Assembly: GCA_035606945.1 (NCBI GenBank)
Contig: DATNDR010000005.1
Location: 124,001 to 188,000, forward strand
Origin: GCA-003244245 sp035606945
GTDB taxonomy: Bacteria > Actinomycetota > Actinomycetes > Mycobacteriales > Pseudonocardiaceae
DNA: 64,000 bases
Direction of reading: 5' to 3'
Below the pieces are notes generated by a model, which saw only the letters and a program-made list of their open reading frames with translations, searched no databases and was not told where the DNA came from. Position numbers and translations under genes: made by a program. Numbering within the stretch: position 1 is the stretch's first letter; every line of letters begins with the position of its first letter. Shown in pieces: positions 55,471 to 63,405 of the stretch.

Positions 55471-55498
55471 TGTGGACAACAGGGTGAGGTGTGGACAA
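55471..55498 (-). promoter_or_regulatory. Two DnaA-box-like TTGTCCACA sites
   Basis: TGTGGACAA appears at 55471-55479 and 55490-55498, i.e. TTGTCCACA on the minus strand, 19 bases start to start. TTGTCCACA is the preferred DnaA box in Streptomyces and mycobacteria. They are upstream of yraN. Both copies also share the following C. Confidence 0.55.
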
Positions 55499-55610
55499 CT
55501 GGCAGCCCAGTACAGGCATGCACGGCGAACTGTCAGGGTGGTGTGGTAGGGCCCCGGGCGCGGAGAACCTTCTCGTCGCCGAGTTCGACAACAAGGCTGC
55601 ACAGCAGGAG

Positions 55611-55811
55611 TCAGGCGGCGTCGCTCACATTCTTGGGATGCGACGGCCGCCAGACCGGCGCCACCGGCAAGTCCGTGGTCGGGTCTCCGCGCTGCCAGGT
55701 TCGCGTCGAAAAGCACAGGCAGAACCGGAATGACTCGGTGCGGCACGCACAGGGACGATCGGTGTGCTGCGAGGAGGTGGTCTCAGGCTCGCTCGTTGGT
55801 GATCCGCTCAT
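55611..55811 (-). CDS. Possible small hypothetical protein
   Basis: A 66-codon frame starting MSGSPTSEPETTSSQHTD, with four cysteines (RPCACR, RFCLCF) and a basic, tryptophan-containing C-terminus. A GAGGTC lies five bases before the ATG. I do not recognise any family, and the flanking DNA looks unconstrained, so this is uncertain. Confidence 0.3.
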   Translation of the reverse strand: MSGSPTSEPETTSSQHTDRPCACRTESFRFCLCFSTRTWQRGDPTTDLPVAPVWRPSHPKNVSDAA

Positions 55812-56002
55812 GGCTGACCTCGGTCCGGGTACGGCCTCTTCGCCTGGTTGATGTGGGTTGATGGTGACCGTGCCCCGTTTCGATCCTGTGACCGCCACTT
55901 CACCAACGTATTGCGCGCGTCGAGCAGCCGGTATCACACCGGCTGACGAGTCGCTCTTGTCACTGACCGGTTGCCATCACCGCTCGTCGATGAGAGGACG
56001 CC

Positions 56003-57205
56003 ATGACCGAGACCGCGGCGCAGATGCCGTTCGTCGCCACCGACGGGCTGCAGCCCCGAGCCAGCTACGCCGAGCTCGCGGCGGCCGGCCCGGTGCATTG
56101 CATCGTGCTGCCCACCGGGGAACCCGCCTGGGTGATCACGGGCTACCACGAAGTGCGCCGAGCATTGAACGATCCGCGCCTAATCAAGAGTGAGACGGTG
56201 ACGGCCAACTTCGGTCGGGATGTGCTCCCGCCGGAGATTTTCACGGCGATGACCAGCCACATGCTCAACCGCAACCCGCCGGACCACACCCGGCTTCGCC
56301 GGCTGGTCACCAGCGCATTCACCCGACGCCGGATCGAGCGACTCGCACCGCGCATCCAGCAGATCACCGACGAACTGCTCGACATCGTGGATACCGCAGC
56401 GCAGGCCGATCTGATCACGTCGTTCGCGCTGCCGCTACCGGTCGCCGTGATCTGCGAGCTGCTTGGCGTGCCGGAGAGTCGCCGCACAGACTTGCACGAC
56501 TGGTCCACGACCTTCGTCACCGGCATGCTGGCAGGACCTGATGCACTCGTCGCCGCAGTCACTGGAATGGTCGGCTACTTGCGGGAGCTGGTCCACGCCA
56601 AACGGACCGCCAGCGCCGATGATCTGCTTTCCGCACTGGTGGCCGCCCGCGACGGCAACGACCGGCTGTCTGAGGATGAGCTCACGTCGATGGCCGCGTT
56701 GCTGATCATCGCCGGCCACGAGACGACGGTCAACCTGATCGGCAACGGCGTGCAGGCCTTGCTCACCCATCCCGACCAGCTTGCGCTGTTGCGCTCCCAG
56801 CCGGAGCTGCTCAGCGCCGCGGTCGAAGAGTTGCTCCGTTTTGATGGCCCGCTCCAGGTCGCAACTTTTCGCCTGAGCACCGAACCCATCGAGATCGGTG
56901 AGGTCACCATCCCGGCGGGAGAAATCGTGATCGCCGGTTTGCTTGCCGCCAATCAGACCCAGGCGTGCACCAGTCAGCCTGACACACTAGATATCGCCCG
57001 GACAGACAACCCGCATCTGGCCTTCGGTCACGGCATCCACCATTGCCTCGGCGCGCCACTGGCCCGGCTGGAAGGACAGATCGCGCTGGGCACCCTGCTG
57101 GCCCGCTTCCCGCAGCTGCGGCTCGCGGTTCCCGCCGAGCAGCTGACCCGGCGGCCGGGCGTGCTGATGAATGGGCTGACCGCGCTGCCGGTGGTGCTGC
57201 GCTGA
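56003..57205 (+). CDS. Cytochrome P450
   Basis: A 400-residue soluble bacterial P450. Key sites are the I-helix AGHETT (237-242), the ExxR motif in EELLRF (E276, R279) and the heme loop FGHGIHHCLGAPLARL with C348. It resembles CYP105/CYP107-type monooxygenases, which oxidise small molecules with electrons from a ferredoxin. The substrate is unknown. ATG preceded by GAGAGGA. The next gene, an amidohydrolase, starts 16 bases after, so they are probably one operon. No ferredoxin gene is adjacent. Confidence 0.93.
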   Translation: MTETAAQMPFVATDGLQPRASYAELAAAGPVHCIVLPTGEPAWVITGYHEVRRALNDPRLIKSETVTANFGRDVLPPEIFTAMTSHMLNRNPPDHTRLRRLVTSAFTRRRIERLAPRIQQITDELLDIVDTAAQADLITSFALPLPVAVICELLGVPESRRTDLHDWSTTFVTGMLAGPDALVAAVTGMVGYLRELVHAKRTASADDLLSALVAARDGNDRLSEDELTSMAALLIIAGHETTVNLIGNGVQALLTHPDQLALLRSQPELLSAAVEELLRFDGPLQVATFRLSTEPIEIGEVTIPAGEIVIAGLLAANQTQACTSQPDTLDIARTDNPHLAFGHGIHHCLGAPLARLEGQIALGTLLARFPQLRLAVPAEQLTRRPGVLMNGLTALPVVLR

Positions 57206-57221
57206 CGGGGTGAGGAGCGGG

Positions 57222-58457
57222 ATGTTTGCGATCAAGGCGGGCCGCGCGTTCGACGGAGAGCACCTGATAGCGGGTGGCGCCGCAGTGGTGATCGATCAAG
57301 GACGGATCCTTGACCTGCGGCCCGCTGCCGCGCCGCTGCCGCCGGCCTGCGAGGTTGCGGAGTTCCCGCACGCCACCGTCTTGCCCGGGCTGATCGATAC
57401 CCACGTCCACCTTGGTGGCGACGGCCGCGACGGCGCACTCGGTCGCCTGGCCGGCTACCCCGACGACGAACTGGCTGAGGTGATCGATGCGGCGCTGCGC
57501 CGTCATCTCGCGGCGGGGGTGACAACGGTCCGCGACCTCGGTGATCGCCGCTGGTCAGTGGTGCTGCGGCGGGACCGCGCGGCCAGCGGCGATGTCGGCG
57601 CGCCGGTCCCGACCATCTTGGCGTCCGGGCCACCGATCACCAGCGTCCGCGGTCACTGCTGGCAGATGGGAGGCGAGGCGCAGAGCGGGGCCGCCCTGCG
57701 CGCAGCCATCCGGGAACGGGCCGAGCGGCGGGTGGACGTTGTCAAGGTCATGGCCAGCGGCGGCGTCCTCACCGCTGGCACGGACGTGATGAGCTGCCAA
57801 TTCTCCGACGACGACCTTCAGCTACTGGTCGATGAAGCGCACGCAGCCGGATTGCCGGTCACGGCCCACGCGCACGGGCTGCCCGCCGTTGAGCAGGCAG
57901 TCGAGGCCGGTGTCGACGGGATCGAGCACTGCAACTGCGTGACGCCCGCCGGCGCGCACATCCACGACAGCCTGCTGCAACGTCTGGCCGAGCGGGACGT
58001 CGCAGTGTGCCCCACCATCCTGGCCAGAAGCACCGAGGTCAGACCGCCAGCGACCGTATTGGCCTTCACCCAGCGTTTTGGCCTGACGCCGGAAGCCGCG
58101 CAAGCCCATGTCGCGCGGATGCATCGGGCCGGCACCCGGATCGTCACCGGCACCGATGGGGGGATCGCCACCGCGAAACCACACGGCATCCTGCACGCGG
58201 CGGTCTCGGGGCTCGTCGCCAGTGGTGTCTGCGCCGACCAGGCACTGGCGGCGGCCACGTCCATCGCGGCGCAGGTGTGCGGTGTCGGCAGCCGCAAAGG
58301 CCGGCTGCGCGCGGGTTATGACGCCGATCTGCTCCTCGTCGATGGTGATCCGCTCAGCGATATAGGCGCCCTGGGCCGCCCCGCCGCAGTGCTGGCGGGC
58401 GGGCGCTGGGCGGCAGGACCGTCAGCCGCCGAACGGGCCTGCTTCGGGCAGCCTTAA
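57222..58457 (+). CDS. Metal-dependent amidohydrolase (imidazolonepropionase-like)
   Basis: A 411-residue amidohydrolase-superfamily protein. H61 and H63 (DTHVHL), a candidate carboxylated K175 (DVVKVMASGG), H216/H218 (TAHAHG), H236 (IEHCN) and the aspartate in TGTDGG are the metal and catalytic residues. Related enzymes include Xaa-Pro dipeptidases and carboxypeptidases of the Sgx9260 type; the substrate is not predictable. The ATG at 57222 has GAGGAG upstream. It overlaps the 3' end of the converging DUF2469 gene by 36 bases. Confidence 0.87.
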   Translation: MFAIKAGRAFDGEHLIAGGAAVVIDQGRILDLRPAAAPLPPACEVAEFPHATVLPGLIDTHVHLGGDGRDGALGRLAGYPDDELAEVIDAALRRHLAAGVTTVRDLGDRRWSVVLRRDRAASGDVGAPVPTILASGPPITSVRGHCWQMGGEAQSGAALRAAIRERAERRVDVVKVMASGGVLTAGTDVMSCQFSDDDLQLLVDEAHAAGLPVTAHAHGLPAVEQAVEAGVDGIEHCNCVTPAGAHIHDSLLQRLAERDVAVCPTILARSTEVRPPATVLAFTQRFGLTPEAAQAHVARMHRAGTRIVTGTDGGIATAKPHGILHAAVSGLVASGVCADQALAAATSIAAQVCGVGSRKGRLRAGYDADLLLVDGDPLSDIGALGRPAAVLAGGRWAAGPSAAERACFGQP

Positions 58458-58745
58458 GTCCGGTTTGTCCACCTCTTCGATATTGACATCCTTGAAGGTG
58501 AGCACCCGGACGTTCTTGACGAACCGGGCCGGCCGGTACATATCCCACACCCAGGCGTCGGACATCCGCACCTCGAAGTACACCTCGCCCTCGGCGTTAC
58601 GAGCCTGCACGTCGACCGCGTTGGCCAGATAGAAGCGCCGCTCGGTCTCCACGACATAGGCGAACTGCCCGACGACGTCGCGGTACTCCTTGTAGAGCGA
58701 CAGCTCCATCTCGGTCTCGTACTTCTCGAGATCCTCAGTGCTCAT
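58422..58745 (-). CDS. DUF2469 family protein
   Basis: A 107-residue protein with EDLEKYETEMELSLYKEYRD, FAYVVETERRFYLANAVD, VYFEVRMSDAWVWDMYRP and TFKDVNIEEV. It is highly conserved in actinobacteria (M. tuberculosis Rv2901c) and always near rnhB-lepB. Function unknown. Downstream of rnhB with a 60-base gap made of short imperfect CATCG-type repeats. Confidence 0.88.
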   Translation of the reverse strand: MSTEDLEKYETEMELSLYKEYRDVVGQFAYVVETERRFYLANAVDVQARNAEGEVYFEVRMSDAWVWDMYRPARFVKNVRVLTFKDVNIEEVDKPDLRLPEAGPFGG

Positions 58746-58805
58746 CGGTTACTCATCGCGGGCTGGCTCATCGGGGGTTACCCATCGAGTGCTGCGTCGG
58801 TCGCT
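58746..58805. repeat. Short imperfect tandem repeats between DUF2469 and rnhB
   Basis: CATCG followed by G/T-rich sequence recurs at 17-28 base spacing (catcgcggg, catcggggg, catcgagtg, catcgggtg). They may reflect local slippage. No function evident. Confidence 0.4.
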
Positions 58806-59594
58806 TCATCGGGTGCTGGCTCCTCCCGCTCGTGCCGCCGGGTAGTCGGCAATTCTCCATTCTGGACCAGAACCCGCCGGGAGCAGGCTCGTGCGCCGCC
58901 GCGGGGACACGGTCAGACCGTGCGCACGCGCCGCCAGCACCACGTTGACGTAGCTGAACCGGTGTTCGCTACACGGGCCATGCTCCAGCAGGGACGTATT
59001 GTGCTCTGGCGTGCAGTAGCCCTTGTGTTCCTCGAAGCCATACCAGGGCATCCCCGCGTGCAGATCGACCATGATGCGGTCGCGGGTCACCTTGGCCAGC
59101 ACGGAAGCGGCCGACACACAGGCAGCGGCCCGGTCGCCGCCGATCACCGCCATGTTGGGGGCGGTCAGCCCGGGCACCGGGAACCCGTCGGTGAGCACAT
59201 AACCGGGGTGCACGGTAAGACCGGCCACTGCGCGCCGCATGCCCTCCAAGTTGGCCACATGCACGCCCAACGCGTCGACTTCGGCAGGTGGTATGACGAC
59301 GACGCTGCAGGATACCGACCTGGTGACGATCAGGTCGTAGTAATGCTGCCGGCGTGCCGCCGGGAGCAGCTTGGAGTCGGTGAGCCCGGCAAGCGAATCC
59401 GCGTCGGCCGGCCGCAGCACGCACGCCGCGACCACCAGCGGACCCGCGCAGGCTCCTCGACCGGCCTCATCCACCCCGGCGACCGGGCCCAGGCCCTTAC
59501 GGTGCAGCACCGATTGCAGGGTCCAGGTGCCGCCGTCTCTGCGCACCACCGCCCTGGGCGGTCGCGGCAAGACCTCGCCGATGATGCGCGTCAC
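58806..59594 (-). CDS. rnhB: Ribonuclease HII
   Basis: A 262-residue RNase HII that removes ribonucleotides from RNA/DNA hybrids. The DEG-type active site is GVDEAGRGACAGPLV (D42, E43), with LTDSKLLPAARR, VLAKVTRDRIMV and WYGFEEHKGYCT. The GTG at 59592-59594 has GAGGAG eight bases upstream; a GTG three codons earlier is less well placed. N-terminal 36 residues form an extension. It starts 15 bases after the lepB stop. Confidence 0.95.
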   Translation of the reverse strand: MTRIIGEVLPRPPRAVVRRDGGTWTLQSVLHRKGLGPVAGVDEAGRGACAGPLVVAACVLRPADADSLAGLTDSKLLPAARRQHYYDLIVTRSVSCSVVVIPPAEVDALGVHVANLEGMRRAVAGLTVHPGYVLTDGFPVPGLTAPNMAVIGGDRAAACVSAASVLAKVTRDRIMVDLHAGMPWYGFEEHKGYCTPEHNTSLLEHGPCSEHRFSYVNVVLAARAHGLTVSPRRRTSLLPAGSGPEWRIADYPAARAGGASTR

Positions 59595-59609
59595 GGCTGG
59601 CACTCCTCG

Positions 59610-60521
59610 TCAGCCACGCCAGCGGGCGCTCACCCGCTCCCTCAGGGCTCGACCGCCTCGTAACACCGGCCAACTCAGCAGTAGGCCAGCGCCCAGCGGC
59701 AGGTCGACCGGCCCGAGTGGCGTAGTCGATGTCGATGCGACCGGCGCACCCAGCGCCTTGGCCGGCTGCGGGTCAGGATCCGCGATGCCCTGCCACCGCG
59801 ATAACGGCAGCACGATCACGCGAGCCTTGCCTATGACATTGCTCACCGGCACGGTACCCGAACGTTGATCCGCGACATGCCGTCGCGAGTCCGCGCTGTT
59901 GTTGCGGTTGTCCCCCATCATCCACAAGTTGCCCTGCGGCACCGTGACCGGACCGAACTCCTCTTGCGGTTCGTGCCCGGCGAACACCGCGTATGGTTCG
60001 TTGAGCGGTCTGCCGTCCACCACGACCCGGTTCTGCTTATCACAGCACTGCACGGTCTGACCGCCGACCGCGATCACCCGCTTGACGAAGTCACGCTCGT
60101 CCGGTGGGGCCAGGCCGATCACTGAACCGGCCTGCTGGAGCCCCCGGACCAGCACATTGTCCGACCGCTGGCTGGCGAACTCACTACCCCACGAGTCGGT
60201 GCCGCGGAACACCACCACGTCTCCAGGTTCCGGACTGCGAAACCGGTAGGTCAGCTTGTCGACCAGCACGCGATCGTCCGTGCAACCCGGGCAGCCGTGC
60301 AAAGTCGGTTCCATCGACGCTGAAGGGATCACGTACACCCTGGCCAGGAAGGTCTGAATGAGGAAGGTGAGCACCAGCGCGGTGAGCACCAGGATGGGCA
60401 GCTCGCGCCAGAATGAGCCCTTCTTGCGCTTGGACAACCGATGCCGGTGCGCGGTGGGTCCGCGCGAATCGCTGGGATCGTCGCCGCGAGCGGGTTCGGT
60501 CGAGCGCGCCAGGTGGGCCAC
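59610..60521 (-). CDS. lepB: Signal peptidase I
   Basis: A 303-residue membrane serine protease that removes Sec signal peptides. The N-terminal cytosolic part is basic (RLSKRKKGSFWRELP), then a membrane segment. The catalytic serine is S69 in PSASMEPTL and the lysine K147 in KRVIAVGG; GDNRNNSADSR is the box E. A second membrane segment lies near the C-terminus. ATG start. Confidence 0.95.
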   Translation of the reverse strand: MAHLARSTEPARGDDPSDSRGPTAHRHRLSKRKKGSFWRELPILVLTALVLTFLIQTFLARVYVIPSASMEPTLHGCPGCTDDRVLVDKLTYRFRSPEPGDVVVFRGTDSWGSEFASQRSDNVLVRGLQQAGSVIGLAPPDERDFVKRVIAVGGQTVQCCDKQNRVVVDGRPLNEPYAVFAGHEPQEEFGPVTVPQGNLWMMGDNRNNSADSRRHVADQRSGTVPVSNVIGKARVIVLPLSRWQGIADPDPQPAKALGAPVASTSTTPLGPVDLPLGAGLLLSWPVLRGGRALRERVSARWRG

Positions 60522-60558
60522 GTCCTCAGGCTATCGACAGGCGACCGATACCGGGGGA

Positions 60559-60918
60559 TCAGGACGCGGACGGTGTCTCACGCTTCTCCTTGATCTTCGC
60601 TGCCTTACCTCGGAGATCCCGGAGGTAGTACAGCTTGGCGCGCCGGACATCACCGCGAGTGACCACCTCTATCTTGGCGATGTTCGGGGTATGGACCGGG
60701 AACGTGCGCTCCACACCCACGCCGAAGGACACCTTGCGTACGGTGAAAGTTTCCCGCGCTCCCCCGCCCTGCCGGCGGATGACCGCACCTTGGAAGATCT
60801 GTACCCGCTGGCGTGACCCCTCGATGACGCGGACGTGCACCTTGAGCGTGTCACCGGGCCGGAAGTCGGGGATGTCGGTCCGCAACGACTTCGCGTCCAG
60901 GGCGTCCAGGGTGTTCAT
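60559..60918 (-). CDS. rplS: 50S ribosomal protein L19
   Basis: A 119-residue L19 with FRPGDTLKVHVRVIEGSRQR, VIRRQGGGARETFTVRKVSF and RTFPVHTPNIAKIEVVTRG. The ATG at 60916-60918 (MNTLDALDAKSLRTD) gives the usual length; in-frame starts at 60930 and 60942 add four or eight residues. Its 5' region of about 180 bases to trmD is the likely L19 leader/promoter. Confidence 0.95.
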   Translation of the reverse strand: MNTLDALDAKSLRTDIPDFRPGDTLKVHVRVIEGSRQRVQIFQGAVIRRQGGGARETFTVRKVSFGVGVERTFPVHTPNIAKIEVVTRGDVRRAKLYYLRDLRGKAAKIKEKRETPSAS

Positions 60919-61097
60919 CGCCAAGTCCATCCTCGTCTTCAAGTGCTGTGCACGGTCTGGGGCGCCTAGGTAGCGCGAACAGCGGCTTGGGCGACGGTAA
61001 GGGAGTTGTGCCCTGGGGGCAGCTCACTGGAGTCGCTTCGCTGCGGTAACTGGTTCAGTGTGCCAGACGCCGCCACATGTGAGGAAACCGGGCGGCA

Positions 61098-61850
61098 TCA
61101 GCCGGGCGGGATGGCGAGCCGCTCCAGCAGAGCTCGGTCCGCACCGTCCAACGCGCCGGGCGGCAGGGCGGCCAACAGGTCGGGGCGCCGGGCCGCGGTG
61201 CGCTCCACGGCTCGATCCCGGCGCCAGCGGGCGATCGCGGCGTGGTCGCCCGAGCGCAGCACGGCCGGGACCTCCCGGCCACGCCAGATCTCAGGACGGG
61301 TGTAGCAGGGGCCCTCCAGCAGGCCGTCGGAAAACGAATCCTGCAGCGCGGAGGCAGGATTGCCGAGCACCCCGGGCAGCAGGCGGGCGATCGCCTCGAT
61401 CATCACCAGGACGGCGGACTCACCCCCGACGAGCACGTAGTCACCGATGGAGATCTCATCGACGACCACCCGCTCGGCCGCGTCGTCGATCACCCGCTGG
61501 TCGATTCCCTCGTAGCGGCCACAGGCGAAAACCAGCCGGGGCTGAGCAGCGAGCTCGGTGGCCAGCTGCTGGCTGAACGGCCGCCCGGCGGGGCTGGGCA
61601 CCACCAACCGGGGCGGCGGCGGCCCGGCCAGCATTTCGTCCAGGGCCTCACCCCACACGTCGGGGCGCATCACCATGCCGGGACCGCCGCCATAGGGCGC
61701 ATCGTCGACCGACCGGTGCACATCGTGGGCCCAATCCCGTAAGTCGTGCACCGTGAACGCGATCAGACCGCGCGCGATGGCCCGACCGAGCAGCGCCTCC
61801 CTGGCCGGGGCCAGGTATTCGGGGAAGATCGTCACTACCTGAATGAGCAC
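61098..61850 (-). CDS. trmD: tRNA (guanine-37-N1)-methyltransferase
   Basis: A 250-residue TrmD with the SAM-binding knot motifs ACGRYEGIDQRVID and SIGDYVLVGGESAVL, and GNPASALQDSFSDGLLEGPCYTRPEI (split here by the reading). It methylates G37 of several tRNAs and prevents frameshifting. GTG start 17 bases after the rimM stop. Usual order rimM-trmD-rplS. Confidence 0.96.
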   Translation of the reverse strand: MLIQVVTIFPEYLAPAREALLGRAIARGLIAFTVHDLRDWAHDVHRSVDDAPYGGGPGMVMRPDVWGEALDEMLAGPPPPRLVVPSPAGRPFSQQLATELAAQPRLVFACGRYEGIDQRVIDDAAERVVVDEISIGDYVLVGGESAVLVMIEAIARLLPGVLGNPASALQDSFSDGLLEGPCYTRPEIWRGREVPAVLRSGDHAAIARWRRDRAVERTAARRPDLLAALPPGALDGADRALLERLAIPPG

Positions 61851-61867
61851 GGCTGGGACACGCCTAG

Positions 61868-62428
61868 TCAGTCGAGCAAGCCAGCTGGTGGGTCGAGCAC
61901 CACGCGGCCACCGGCGAGGTCCACTTCAGGCACGATAGCCTGCACAAAGGGCACCAGCACCTCGCCGCGAGCGGTGTCGAGCACCAGCAGGTCACTGGCG
62001 GGAGCGTGCACGACCTCGCGCACCCTGCCCAGCGCCGCACCGTCGGGTCCCACTGCCGCCAAACCTTCGAGCTGGTGGTCGTAGAACTCGTCGGGGTCGG
62101 TCAAGTCGGGTAGCTCGGCGACGTCGACGCTGAGCGTGTGGCCGCGCAGCTCGACCGCCGCTTCTCGATCGGTTATCCCGGCGAATCGGACGAGCAGCAC
62201 TCCCCTGTGCGGGCGGACGGTCTCGATAGCGTGTACGCGGCCGGCGTCATCACGCAGCTGCGCGCCGACCGCGAAACGCTGCGCGGGGAAGTCGGTGTGT
62301 ACCTGCACCGTGACCTCGCCATTGAGCCCGTGTGGCCGGCCGATCCTGCCGACCACCCGTCGGGTGTCTGCGCCCGTACTGTCCCCGCCCTTGTCTGCCT
62401 CCTGGGACACGGCCGACGTCTCAGCCAC
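61868..62428 (-). CDS. rimM: 16S rRNA processing protein RimM
   Basis: A 186-residue RimM, an assembly factor for the 30S head. VVGRIGRPHGLNGEVTVQ at the start, the RFAGITDREAAVELRG segment, then the PRC-barrel FYDHQLEGLAAV and EVLVPFVQAIVPEVDLAGG. ATG start, five bases after the khpA stop. Confidence 0.94.
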   Translation of the reverse strand: MAETSAVSQEADKGGDSTGADTRRVVGRIGRPHGLNGEVTVQVHTDFPAQRFAVGAQLRDDAGRVHAIETVRPHRGVLLVRFAGITDREAAVELRGHTLSVDVAELPDLTDPDEFYDHQLEGLAAVGPDGAALGRVREVVHAPASDLLVLDTARGEVLVPFVQAIVPEVDLAGGRVVLDPPAGLLD

Positions 62429-62433
62429 CGCGC

Positions 62434-62673
62434 TCAGCGGTCGGTGTCGACGACGTCGACGCGGACCCCACGCCCGCCGATCCCGCCCATCACGGTACGC
62501 AACGCCGTCGCGGTGCGCCCGCCACGACCGATCACCTTACCGAGATCATCGGGATGCACATGCACCTCGAGCGTTCGGCCGCGCCGCGTGGTGACCAGCT
62601 GGACGCGCACATCGTCGGGATTGTCAACGATTCCCCGCACGAGATGCTCCAGCGCGTCCGCCAGCATGCTCAC
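62434..62673 (-). CDS. khpA: KH-domain RNA-binding protein KhpA
   Basis: A 79-residue single KH-domain protein with the GxxG loop in GKVIGRGGRTATALR and GKVIGRGG context HPDDLGKVIGRGG. It is the RNA-binding partner of Jag/KhpB in other bacteria. Its GTG start overlaps the rpsP stop (GTGA). M. tuberculosis Rv2908c equivalent. Confidence 0.93.
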   Translation of the reverse strand: MSMLADALEHLVRGIVDNPDDVRVQLVTTRRGRTLEVHVHPDDLGKVIGRGGRTATALRTVMGGIGGRGVRVDVVDTDR

Positions 62674-63161
62674 ACCTGGCCGCCCGCGGACGTCGCAGTG
62701 TCCTCCCGGTCATCGGCTGTGGCCGGTGCTGAGTCGGTGGCCTTCTGGGCCGCGGCTCCGGAATCGGTCTGGCGAGTGCCCTTTTTCCGTGGCGTGGTGG
62801 CCTCGGTGGTGGGCGCCTCGCCGGCCTGCGCCAGCGCCCGGTTGAACAGCTCGGCCTTGTCCGGCTTGGGCTCGGCGCGCTGCAACGTGCCTTCGGCGCC
62901 CGGCAGGCCCTTGAAACGCTGCCAGTCGCCAGTGACCTGCAGAATGTGCTGGACCGGCTCGGTGGGTTGAGCCCCAACCCCGAGCCAGTACTGCACCCGT
63001 TCCGAGTCGACCTCGATGAGGCTGGGTTGTTCCTTGGGATGGTATTTGCCGATCGTTTCGATCGCCTTGCCGTTGCGGCGGGTGCGGGCGTCGGCGACGA
63101 CGATCCGGTAGTACGGCTGGCGAATCCTGCCGAGCCGCATGAGCTTGATCTTGACAGCCAC
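62670..63161 (-). CDS. rpsP: 30S ribosomal protein S16
   Basis: A 163-residue S16: VKIKLMRLGRIRQPYYRIVV, DARTRRNGKAIETIGKYHP and the C-terminal PTEPVQHILQVTGDWQRF. A charged, alanine-rich C-terminal tail of about 70 residues follows, typical of actinobacterial S16 (M. tuberculosis RpsP is also about 160). GTG at 63159-63161. The upstream 244 bases hold the operon promoter region, in which I can identify no gene. Confidence 0.95.
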   Translation of the reverse strand: MAVKIKLMRLGRIRQPYYRIVVADARTRRNGKAIETIGKYHPKEQPSLIEVDSERVQYWLGVGAQPTEPVQHILQVTGDWQRFKGLPGAEGTLQRAEPKPDKAELFNRALAQAGEAPTTEATTPRKKGTRQTDSGAAAQKATDSAPATADDREDTATSAGGQV

Positions 63162-63405
63162 GGGTCGAGCTACTCCTGTCACACGCGCAATGTTCACGGT
63201 GAGCGCGCACGGCCCATGGTGAGGACACAGACCGACGATGCTCTCGAGGTCAGTGGTCACGGCGTGATGAGAGGACTTGCCGCAACAACAGCGACCTATT
63301 GTGCCAGACCAACCCGACTGCCCGTATCACCCGCCCACCATCGGCTGGTGCATGGGCGCGAGAGCCCGACACACCGGGCATGAGGGCGCGACACGCGGGA
63401 GGGGG

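Larger units (their letters stand above)
55389..56002. other. 614-base region without a confidently recognised gene
   Basis: Between yraN and the P450 gene. It contains two perfect TTGTCCACA (DnaA-box type) sites on the minus strand at 55471-55479 and 55490-55498. It also holds one weak small frame (55611-55811, minus strand) and a short inverted repeat AGCCGGT-ATCAC-ACCGGCT at 55926-55944 that could be an operator for the P450 gene. I see no conserved protein family here. The region may include decayed coding sequence. Confidence 0.5.

Noticed and set aside
55471..55498. Chromosomal replication origin
   Set aside because: Only two DnaA boxes, no AT-rich unwinding region, and no dnaA or dnaN in the neighbourhood.
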